Below are positions 11,915 through 22,734 of a stretch of DNA of 64,000 nucleotides, piece by piece. The notes beneath the pieces were generated by a model, which had not been told where the DNA came from, searched no databases, and was given only the letters and a program-made list of their open reading frames with translations. How positions within the stretch are numbered: position 1 is the first letter of the stretch; each line of letters starts with the position of its first letter. The position numbers were made by a program, and so were the translations under genes. The DNA comes from Pohlia nutans (lineage: Eukaryota; Streptophyta; Bryopsida; Bryales; Mniaceae), in the NCBI GenBank assembly GCA_022496805.1, contig CM040094.1, positions 9,695,501 through 9,759,500 on the forward strand. Reading direction: 5' to 3'.

Positions 11915-14900
11915 ATGGGAGACAGTGACAAGCGACCATTACTTTGGTCGCAAGAAGAAATCCGTCCAAGCATAGAAGACATCAAAGGAAAACAAAAAGT
12001 TGGCGGTGATTATCTTTCTGACTTTCCTAATGGTCATAACATGACCAATTATGATGTACGCATTTCTATAGGTTCTGCAGCTTTGCCTATTACTGAAGAA
12101 GTAATTGTGAATAGAGAAGAACTAAGAAAGATATGGAATCCAGAGCCACCTCTTGTGCCTGATGATAGGATTCGACGGTCTAGTCTATGGGATTCTGCTG
12201 TAGGACTTGGCACTGACCTTAGAATTTTTAGTGACAATTTAGAAGATAACAATAGAGAAAAAATAAATGAGGTTTCAACATGCAAAATTAGCAAAGAAAC
12301 AAATGAGAATTTAGGAGGTAAAACTAAGGAAGAAACAAGTACGGATAAGAGAGTCGATGATGTTGAATCCATTGATGAACAACCCCTTCTTTTAACACAA
12401 TCCGAAATAGATTCAAGTATAGAATCACAAGGACAATCACGTACTGAGCTTCCAGAAATGAACGCAATCAATTATCTTGAAATTGAAGAATCATCTAAGA
12501 ATCGTATAAGCAGCGAAATAAAGGATATCGTGCAAAAATCTACTAAAAAAAGGAATAGTATGGCAGAAAGGCTTTCAGACCTTTTAAAACCTAGGCTTAC
12601 AACTGTTGATAATGAAGCCAAAGCTCGCGAAAAGATAAGGCTTTCAGATGCAAAACAAGTTTCTCAATTGAATCGTCCATCATTTAAAACAAAAAAGTCA
12701 ATTGCAGAACGAATGCCTCCAGAGTGGATGGTTCTTCTTTTGGGCTGTCTAATCGGCCTTTCTAGTGGTATCAGTGTGGTTGTCTTTGATAAAGGGGTAT
12801 GTCTACTTCAAATAGGCATATAAAGTGGAATTCACAAGTAGTTACAAAGTGCGTTTATCATAAACCATTTTTTTGCGAGCATAATTTCATAATAGATTCA
12901 ATCTAATAACATTTAAATCTAATCTTCTATATGTTGGTATTTTTCTGTAAGGTCATTGTTTCATATTCTATTTTAAATTATTTATTAATTGAATAACAAT
13001 ATTTGAACTAAATATTGATTGAAACATGAGCTTTATTAAAATGCACTAATAATTAAAAAAATTGCTATGATGATGTAATAGAGAAAATGCAAGTTTTGGA
13101 TAGTGGTAGTTGATAAAATCATTTGTATAGACTAGTGAATTGTTGATTACTAGTAGATTATAGTGTATTGGTTAATCTTTTACAAATCATTTTTTCAAGC
13201 ACTTTTAGGATGTGATCGATTGAATTATCTCAAAAATTTTGATTTCATGCAGGTACATTCGATACATAGTTTAGCTTGGGGAGGAACACCTGATGAAGGA
13301 GCAGCATGGTTACGTACACAAAAACTTGTTGACATTTGGCATAGAACCTTGATGATTCCAGTGGTTGGTGGAGTTCTTGTTGGAATGTTCCATAGTGTTG
13401 TCGATATTTTAGATGTTGTCCGAGCGACCCAACAACAATCACCACTACAACCTACTAGAAACAAAATAGATTGGTTAGCAGCTCTTAAACAAGTGATCAA
13501 GGCTTTTCAAGCTGCATTGGCTCTTGGCACAGGTTCATCTTTAGGTCCTGAAGGTCCAAGTGTTGACATTGGCAAATCATGGGCTCATGGTTTTTCAAAT
13601 ATCATGAAAAATAGCAAAGAAAGGCGGATTGCACTTGTAGCAGCTGGTGCTGCTGCTGGCATTGCTTCAGGTTTGTAAATTCAGTTGGATTTTTTTTGGT
13701 GACAATACGCATGATGTGTTAACAACATGCATATAAATGTCAATTTTTTCAATGCCAATAATGGCAACAAAGATATATTTTATTTTTGTATATATGCAAA
13801 ATTACAAAATTCGTTTAGTATTGTAGGTTTCAATGCACCCGTTGCCGGGACTTTTTTTGCCATCGAAACTGTGTTGAAACCGCAACATGCTGAAAATTCT
13901 CCTCCTTTGACAACTGCAATGATTATATTGGCAGCAGTGATATCATCCACTATGTCTGAAATTCTACTAAACGAAAAGGCTGCATTCACAGTTCCACCTT
14001 ATGAGCTACGATCTGTTGCTGGTAAAATTATTCTCAAAGAGAACTCAATTTCTTTATAATTATTATTTGACATCTATACCTTCTTGTGCAAATGTAATTT
14101 TTTCACATTATGTATGGTCCTGGATTGTAAGATGATGTTGTTGCTCCATTTTTGATGTGCAGAGTTGCCATTGTATATAATATTGGGAGGCATTTGTGGC
14201 ATCTTGAGTGTGGTTTTCACAAGTCTCGTCGCAAGGTTCACCCGTTTGTTTGACTTCTTGAAGCGCCAACTTGGTGTTCCGGTTTCCGTCACCCCTGCTA
14301 TTGGAGCTCTTTTAACTGGGATTATTGCCTTACGATATCCAGGGGTTCTTTATTGGGGCTTTACAAATGTAGATGAAATCCTTCAGACCGGTAATACTGC
14401 AACTGCTCCCGGAAAAAGTCTTTTAACACAACTTACCATTGCAAAAATAGTAGCTACTGCAATATGTAAAGGTTCAGGATTGGTGGGGGGATTATATGCA
14501 CCAAGTTTGTTCATTGGATCAGCAGTTGGTGGCGTATATGGCAGCATAATTGGAAATGCCATTAATAAAATAACTGCAGATGGAAATGCCGTGGCTCATC
14601 CACAAGCCTATGCATTGGTATGTGCTGCAAAATTTTGTAGTCTATAGTACATGCTAATATTTTTTGGAGTACATTGATCTATTGCAACTTCTAACCATTT
14701 TAAGTTGTTGTAAGCTACTTTGTTTTCATTTAGAAAGTTCTCATTATAAAATCAACTCTTTATATATGTTCACTTTGTTTCCATGAGCGTCATGTTTTAA
14801 TTCAATGAAATCAATGAAATTTTCATTGTGATTAATTATGTGAAAATGTATTGTTTTTAAAAAGAAATTTGAACATTGTTTTAGGATTATGCAACAGGTA

Positions 14901-17057
14901 GGAATGGCTGCCTTGCTTGCTTCAATGTGTTCGGTTCCTCTCACATCTGTTCTTTACTTTTTGAACTCACTAAAGATTATCGAATTTTGCTTCCACTTAT
15001 GGTAAGACCACTAATTTTATCTCAGCAGTTTTTTCTTGAATTTATTACAAATATACCTGTAAAATAGTATTTCCTAGAATTCTTGTGTGTTCTATCATAT
15101 ATATATTATAACCTTTTCTAAATTTAGACTTTATTATTTTATAAATTCCTTCGGTTTAATTTTTCCCATTTTTCATACAATAAAGGTTGAAAAGTGAACT
15201 ATGCTAAGAATTGTTTAAAAGAGCATAAAAGGCTAATAATTTGTATTTGTATTCAAAAAAAAGGTGATGAAAATGGTGACTAGGCAACCTACCTTCTCGT
15301 AAAAAAATATTCTGCATTGGTCAATTTGATAGCTTTAGAAAAGTACAAAAGCACTAAAAAAAATCATGCTAGAATTGGCAAATTTCTACTTTAGAGAAAA
15401 AAATTGCAAATTCGAGTTGAACAAAATTTCTCATTGTGAGTTGTGTAATGGATTTTGTAGGGTGCGGTAGGACTTGCAATTTGGGTGGCAGCCGTAGGTA
15501 ATAAAATTCATTCAAGAGAATCTATAAATCAACAAAGTCTATTGAGGAGAAGATCAGACGCTTTACCAAGTGGACGGGTGTGGCGCCGAGTTGAAGGACA
15601 AGGGACTGAAATTGAGCTTGTTACATTGGGTAGTGATGATGATCCCAATGCAATATACATATTTGAAGAAGTTTTGATGAATGAGTGTCAAGTATGTACC
15701 TCTTACTAAATATCTATAATTCAAAATATATGTTATCTAAGTTTGCATGCATGCATGCACAATTTGATTTTGCATTTTTTTTTTGGCTCTATTATGGTAT
15801 ATCAATTATGTAGAGTGTAATGTTATATTTTCATTAATTTTTACTTGAGAGCCATTCTACTAGATCATGATTAAGCAATTGTAGTGTATACACGTGAATC
15901 TAGCACACATCCTAAGTTATAGAATTTTCAGTTATTTTGTTGTTAATTTTATATTTGAAAAAACCACCTTAGATATTTGTGTGACACAATTTTTTTCAAT
16001 TTACAAGAGAAAGAAATTTAAATCGGCATTAAATAGCACAATGATGAATATCATGGACTTTGTGGTTTTGTAGGCAGCTGATGCTATGTCTAAAGATTTT
16101 GTTAGAGTAAATGCAATGACCACAGTGAAGGAGAGTATGGGTGCAATGTTGGCCGGTGGACAACGGGCTGCTATGGTTGTAGATGAAAATGATCTTTTAG
16201 AAGGAATCATGTCTTCCAGTGACTTACAACGAGAAGTTTTTAGAGCAGTTGAAGAATCTGTATATTCTGATGTCCCAATCATAGTAGAGGTAAATTTCAT
16301 TTTTGGACAATGATTTTGTTATATCATTTATATTCCAACGTATAGAATAATAGAATTAAAATTTAAAGATGTTTTGGTTGTTGTAATTCAACTTCATTAC
16401 TAATTAAGATTTTGTTCACCTGAAAGAATATTATATTGTGCAGACAGATACAATATTAGTTGCTGCGATTTGCACTAGCAGCATTGAAACTGTGTCCAAG
16501 ATTGTGGTTTGTTATCCAGATACAAGCCTTCAAGCTGCAGAGGAATTGATGCAATCACAGGGTTTGCCTCAACTTCCAGTAATTACTCGTGTTGGTAGAC
16601 AATGGCAAGATCGTGGTCATCAAATGGTTGGTGTACTACATTACGAGCTTATTTCACAATGTATCAAGTAAGTTTTCATCTTCTTGTCATTATTTTACTT
16701 TATTTTTTTAATCTTCTAACTTTAAAATCACATTCAATGATTCATATGCACAATAATAATTAATAGAAGTTTATGACCTATGTCATGTAGCTGAAGTAGA
16801 ATGGAACATGGTTTTTTCAATAAAATTTTGTAATTGTATTGAAGGAATTGATAGCACATGTTTAATTGTATTTTTAGTATATTGAGACAAGTAGAGGTTT
16901 TGCATCTATGGTACTACAATTCTATCCTTGGTAATATTATTGTAATAATTGTGTTTTTTTTCATTTTAGGACTGAGGCATCTAAGCAAATTTCAGCCTTG
17001 CTTGCTCAAAAAGCAAAAGATGAGGATTTTTCACCTGTTTCCGAAGGAGCACATTAA
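11915..17057 (+). CDS. CLC-f: Plant CLC-f type chloride channel/transporter, 9 exons, frameshift in exon 5
   Basis: Exons with consensus splice sites: 11915-12796, 13253-13670, 13827-14021, 14163-14617, 14898-15001, 15461-15691, 16074-16289, 16444-16667, 16970-17057; all phases agree. Reading through the lesion gives about 937 residues, against my recollection of just under 800 for Arabidopsis CLC-f; the difference is a long hydrophilic N-terminus (residues 1-265). Membrane helices start at EWMVLLLGCLIGLSSG (about 270). The anion-pathway motif GTGSSLGPEGPSVDIG is at about 386-401, with the gating Glu at 394, and GSGLVGGLYAPSL is at about 592-604. Two CBS domains fill the C-terminus (about 760-925). 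CLC proteins move chloride or nitrate across endomembranes; CLC-f is placed in the Golgi system in Arabidopsis. In exon 5 the expected VLLLFELTKDY is broken: one base appears to be missing in CTTTACTTTTTG near 14952-14957. All other exons are open, so the lesion is recent, polymorphic or an assembly error. Confidence 0.93.
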
Positions 17058-17908
17058 CTCATCTTTTCCACTAACATTACTATATCACACATTTGTTTGT
17101 AGAAAATTGTAAGGACTATTAAATTTGACACCATTATTCGTTATACTTTGTAGTGAAAACTTTCATTAGGCATAGTGAGACCACCCGTTTATTTGTCGTA
17201 TGCAACATGTAAATGAAGTTTTCAAGAAAATTTAAGAACAATATCTTTGTAGGCCATGTAGAGTATAGTTCTCAATGAGTAACGATCAATAATCTTGTCA
17301 AAAAAAATTAGAGTCAAATCTATATACCTTTTATAATCTTTGCTTTTTCTCCAAGAAAATTACTTGATTTTTGCAATTAGCTTTGGTAGAAATGTAGAGA
17401 TGTTACCTATTAGAAAGGCATAGATTCATAAAAGACCTCAATTGTAAAATTAAATGAAAAAAATAAATTACTTGGAGCAAGAACAATCCTTTAATTAATT
17501 TACTTTACACTAAGTTCATGTATATATTAGTAATGCATTACTAAATTTGACATCAACAATGTCTTTCAATGTTTAAAACATACAAAAAGTGCGAAAGATG
17601 CTTCTCAAGATTCATAACATACAAATGATAGTGAAAGTTTTAAAAATGGCTAGGATTAATTCTAAGGTTTTCCACAACAAAATGTTATGCATGAAAGCAA
17701 AGAGGTATATGCTCTAGTAATGACTACAACTATATGACTAATAATGTTGAAAGAACCAATTTGAAACTAAAATTAGAGATATACATTACGAAGTTAAAAA
17801 CCCAAGAGTTCACATACTCTAACATTCACCCCAACATTCCAAAGACTCAATTGAAAATTACATGCCCTTTTTATAACGCATAGTGGCTTATTTGCAAGTC
17901 AATATTAA
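17058..17908. other. 3' flank of the CLC gene, non-coding
   Basis: The 3' UTR of the CLC-f gene must lie here; AATAAT-like words occur but no single polyadenylation signal stands out. No other gene or repeat is recognised. Confidence 0.4.
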
Positions 17909-18493
17909 CCACTAAGTGCCCAAGCGTCCATTTTTTGAACAATATACAGATTTAATCTATTTTTTCTCATCTATCGTGCACATTTTGTAGTGTGGATTTA
18001 TACTATAGATTTTATGGGAAGTTAGCTTCATGTATGTGTGATTCGATTAGAAAAGGGATGATTTGTGAAAATTTTATGCCTCATTTTATGTTGCACTGAT
18101 TCACTAGAAATTTCTAAAATCTTAGTTCAAAAGTGTTCAAAAGTGCTTCTGAAAAAAGTCAACTCATAGAATCAAGCAACCAAAAACTTTCCCAAAATCA
18201 CTACATTTAGATTGAGTATTACATTTCAATCCATCATAACAAATTTCATCTACAAATTGTCAAAATCTTGTTTGTAATCAAATTACAAAATGATTTTGAA
18301 TTTTAAGTTTCAAAATTTATATAAAAAAATATTGGTAATAGCAACCATAGTTCTAACCACATGTATAGAAACTAAAATTCATAATGTACAACTTTTTTTC
18401 ATACATCAAGTTCAAAATATTCCTCTTAGTTGCATTTTATAATGCATCTTTGCAAAATTGTTCAGTTTGGAGAGGGCGGTGGGCATTTAGGGG
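17909..18493. mobile_element. piggyBac-like MITE, copy 3
   Basis: The left end CCACTAAGTGCCCAAGCGTCC, slightly diverged, follows TTAA (17905-17908). The right end, reverse complement CCCCTAAATGCCCACC, precedes TTAA (18494-18497). The interior aligns with copy 2 (shared AAATATTGGT and a TTGTATATCA/TTCATACATCA segment before AATATTC). 585 bp, non-coding. Confidence 0.55.
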
Positions 18494-18497
18494 TTAA

Positions 18498-19344
18498 GGT
18501 TTTGATCAAGTTTTTAATCATGTGCCATGGCGCTTTATTCTACAAAGATTGAAATCTAAATATCTTGTATTATAGCCACTCAATCTTACTTCTTTTAAGT
18601 ATAACTTTGTGCTATTTTAGATCAAACTAGTGTGATTTGCAATATTAAATTTGGATTTCTAAAAGAATTTCCAACTATTCAGGTATGATGATATTGCTAT
18701 TGTTATTCAAAGAAATATTTTAAATTGTTTTGCATGTTTCATCAATATTCATCGATATTGCAAAGGTAATAAATTGAAAAAAATCAAAAATTTCTATAGC
18801 GAGTCCAAAAAAATAATAACAACTATACTATATTAGCAAGTTTTTCAAATCAAACTAGCTAAAGATATCAATATTATTCATTTTCCAATTTTTATTTCCA
18901 ATTAATTATGATATTTCCAATTCTTGTGGTTGTTTTCAGTAATTTCTACTAAAAAACTAGAAATTTTATTTTTGACCTAGGTGGTGGAAATAAATTATCA
19001 CATTTTTATATAAAAATATATTTAGAAAATAGATGGTAAGAACCTAAGAGCATTTCTAGCATTGTTGTTTATGATTTGCCTTAATATATTTGATATAGAG
19101 TAGATTAGATTAATTTTTGGTGCCCACCATCAAAACATGAAACACATCTTGTATAAATTTGTAAACCAACCACAAGGCTTGATAGCTATGAATAGTAAGC
19201 CTCTTTTTATCTTAAATTCAAATAGCATGTTGAGGACTCTTAATTTTTTATAAATTTAAAGAATCTATAAAGACCATCGATTTTGTTAACTACATGATAA
19301 TCATCCAAAATGGAGGTTTTGAGTTCTCTAAGTAATTTCCTAAA
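18498..19344. other. Non-coding stretch
   Basis: AT-rich intergenic DNA with no ORF, repeat family or RNA gene that I can support. Confidence 0.4.
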
Positions 19345-19516
19345 TCTCACCCTCCGTGGAAAAACTAAAAGGGCTAAAAATAGTCATTTGGAACCTATAT
19401 AATTTTTTATGGGTGTGATAAGATTCTACACTCTAGAGACATTGATTTTTAGCCACCCCAAAATTCTATTTTTAGCCCTTTTAGTTTTTCCGCGGAGGGT
19501 CTCGCGGAGGGTGAGA
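19345..19516. mobile_element. MITE with TCTCACCCTCCGTGG ends, copy A
   Basis: The ends TCTCACCCTCCGTGGAAAAA and TTTTTCCGCGGAGGG...GGGTGAGA are inverted. Inner arms share AACTAAAAGGGCTAAAAATAG. The right end has a local duplication of CGCGGAGGGT. Two further copies (19643-19803 and 47287-47724) show that this is a family. No ORF. Confidence 0.65.
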
Positions 19517-19642
19517 AGTGTAACATACATTCAAAAAAATTATTTCAATTTGGATTTGAAAAAACATTTAATTAACACCTAACAATTACAATACTTCACA
19601 AATTACAAGTTTAGTTTACACCATTATAACGCAATTTTCATA

Positions 19643-19803
19643 TCTCACCTGTTGTGGAAAAACTAAAAGGACTAAAAATAGAATATAAGGGTGACTAAAA
19701 ATAAATGTCACAAGAGTGTAGACCTCATCACACCCGTCAAAAAGTATAAAAGGTCCCAAATGACTATTTTTAGCCCTTTTAGTTTTTCCATGGAGGATGA
19801 GAT
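19643..19803. mobile_element. MITE with TCTCACCCTCCGTGG ends, copy B
   Basis: Same family as copy A, only about 130 bp away and in the same orientation. The left end TCTCACCTGTTGTGG and right end CCATGGAGGATGAGA are inverted. It keeps the uninterrupted interior CCGTCAAAAAGTATAAAAGGTCCC, which in copy C is split by a nested insertion. Flanking TA on both sides is compatible with a TA target site. Confidence 0.65.
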
Positions 19804-19922
19804 ATACAAAAACATAGATCCTTCTATCCTTGTAAAGCATGAGGAATTTTTTTAGTTTTTATCACCTTCCAAGTTACTTTCAAGTGTCTCCAAAGTTTAA
19901 ATATTGTTACTACTTCTTTTAA

Positions 19923-20841
19923 CCCCTAAAGGACCAGGTGAACACATTGTGTCCATGAATAATTTCATTACTTTGATAACTTGTTTGGATTTCATAATTT
20001 TGACTCAATGTTAATTAGAGAATTGAAAGTGTTTGTTTCAAGAACACAAAAATCCTTCAAGATTTGCAATTACATTGATTGGTTCATCGGGAAAAAAACT
20101 AAAACGTCAACGTAGGTGAACTTGGGACATGGTAGTTAGGGCGGTTGATGACTTGGAGGGCGTTTTCACACTTGGACGTCACATTCGTAAAAAAAAAAAA
20201 GTGTCCAATGTGTAAAATACTTGCCATTACTGCATCATTTACACTATAAAATAATTACGGAAAATGTTTAAATATATTTAAAATAGAATATTTTCAAGAT
20301 AATTGGAATCTTTTCTACATATTTTATAATATTTTGGAATATTTTGGAATATTCCAAATATATATTTGAATTATTTAAAACATTTTTGCAATGTAAAAAT
20401 TAATAACGATCATAAACACCAGCTCAACGAGTCACCAACAAGTCACTTCACCCAAACATAAATCTTTGAGAATCAATCATTGTTGTTGTATTTAGTTTTA
20501 GAACACCATTTTTTGTGGGCACCTAGATATAGTACATCTTTGTATGCTCCTAAACTTTCAAACGCTAATCATGGTTTTTAAATTTATGAGAAAGTTTGCT
20601 ATGAATGACCTGTTGGTTTTGTTCAAAATTTTCAAAAATCAACTTATGATCAAACCTTATAATCATGTAACATATACGGTAGATTGTTTTGAAAATTGAT
20701 GTACAATCTCATGACTAAGTCCTTTTTGAACTTCAACGGTGAAGTTTTCTACATGAATACCAATCAAGAGATACAATTGCCTTTTTGAAAGCATCACGAG
20801 AAAGTGATAAAATTTTAGGAATGAGCATGGTCCTTTAGGGG
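19923..20841. mobile_element. piggyBac-like MITE, copy 4
   Basis: The inverted ends CCCCTAAAGGACCA are identical over 14 bases on both sides, and each is flanked by TTAA (19919-19922 and 20842-20845). It is the longest clean member here at 919 bp. No transposase reading frame is present. Its right end resembles a solitary end at 36338-36351. Confidence 0.65.
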
Positions 20842-21156
20842 TTAACCACATACAAAACTAGCACGAAACATGTGATAAAAAAATTAGCAACTTTGACTGC
20901 ATGGATAGCATATATTAGCATTTGAAAAGGATCTATAATTTATTTATTTTTGCACCTTGTCAAACTAAGGCAACAAATTTTGAATCCTCTTTGCTTCAAT
21001 TTTCACTATAGAATTTAATTCTATATATTCGATAATGGAGTTAATAATCTAGGTTTAAAAAATGAATAAACTTGATTTTCATTATTTTTATTATTTTTGT
21101 TAAATACTAAAGTAGAAGGAGCTTTAAGATTAAAGATAGAATTGAATCATTAATAA

Positions 21157-22734
21157 AGGGTTTTGGGATGAGGATGGACTGCTGAAGCAAGTGAGCGGTG
21201 GGGAGGTGAGCAGATGCAAGAGTTCTACGTGATGTGATCAGAGGCAGTAATCCACAAGCTCGATTGATAGTGTTGCTGGGTATCCAACAACTTTGCAGAT
21301 CTGGTACGGTTGTGCATCGTAGCGATTTCTCTCGCAGTGGAATATGGTGAGGTTATTGTAGGTTGCAGCTCTCAGATGCATAGATCCGGGCTGAGTGAGT
21401 GCTAATTTGTGATTGCGCCAATAGATCTATAGTTTCTGAGCATGTTGGGGTAGATCGGCGAGATCTAGCCTGAAGCTATGTATGTCATCTTCGAATCTGC
21501 AAAATCTGAAGCAGCTGGGTGCAGACCGGACTGGCTAGCACACTGCACTGGCTCTCAAATCACACACGGAGCACGCCTCAACGGGACCTCTGCAGAAGAC
21601 CTGATCCTCACATGTAACCGACTCCGTGCAGCTGCAAACATGTGACTACGGCTTATCTTCACATTCGCGAAGCAACTCACTCCTCTCTGGTCACCAAATC
21701 CACCACTCTGCCAAAACAAGATTCAAGAATGCACGAAGGCGCTTAAGGCGCCACCGCCTCCCTAAACTCAGAAGCTTCTCATTCGCATAAGATTTCCCTC
21801 ACCCCCTCTCACTTGGAATTCCATTTTCTCGTTTTAATGCTTGCATCGTAATCTCACCTGCATTATCTCGAGATCTCCGAGTCTTATTATTGTTACCTTC
21901 AATACCTCTGATCTCACCCTTGTGAGATCTACTCGCTCTGTGCACTCAAGCTTCCTTGTAAGTATGTGCAGGAAGAATCTGCCCGATACGCGTGCTTGAT
22001 CCGCAACTACGTGCCCTGACCAACAACGAAAGCAGCCATCAGCCCCAATCACTGAACGTGCCCAAGCTCATGGTCGGCGCCGATACAGCAACACGATCAC
22101 CCAAGTGCGCAGCAGAACCAGCACACAAGCAATCCCAAGCTACATCGCCCACGACAGCCAGGTAAGTACTCTTACCATATCCCATTGTTGTATGGCCGTC
22201 TAATTCTTCTTGCTTCAAATACCAAGAAGATCGTTTTCCTTTCTAGCATAGACCCAGCAACCCACTTAGCTTCTCACATTTCCGTGCGTAGCCAAACTTC
22301 CCAAGTTTCCCTTAGCAGAACAGACACTCTCAGGTCTAATACCTGCCAAGACCTCATTAACGGAAGCCAGCTTCCAAACCGCAGCCATAAGCTGTACCGG
22401 CAAATTCCTCAACCCAACACCAATATCCGAGCAGTAGGGAGCAGATTCAACAACAATAACCTCGTGCAGTAGAACAACAATTGCCGATCCCCAATTGCCA
22501 ACTTCTCGAAGCTGCAACAACACCATCATACAGGTAAGTATCTAAACCCTAAACCCCTGCTTTATTTCCCCAATCTCTTTCATACGCCTAGCACAACCCC
22601 CCCACAAGCACAATCGTTAGGCTGTGTACAGGAGGCTATTCTACACCAAAGGTAAAACCTCTGCATGTGCCAATTATTTCTACTGCTATATCTCCTCTCC
22701 TAGTACTTTGCATTGGAATTTAACAATAGGAACC
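21157..22734 (+). other. 5' UTR of the retrotransposon
   Basis: A GC-richer stretch than its surroundings, starting AAGGGTTTTGGG directly after the TSD. It should carry the internal promoter. Three strong 5' splice-site matches lie in it: GTAAGTAT at 21958, CAG|GTAAGTA at 22159-22168 and again at 22531-22540. Plausible acceptors follow at 22246 (TTTCTAG) and 22631 (GTACAG), giving possible introns of 85 and 98 bp. No long ORF is present. Confidence 0.55.

Noticed and set aside
22544..22560. CTAAACCCTAAACCCC, resembling plant telomeric repeats
   Set aside because: Only about two units, within a retrotransposon leader; too short to indicate a telomere or interstitial telomeric tract.
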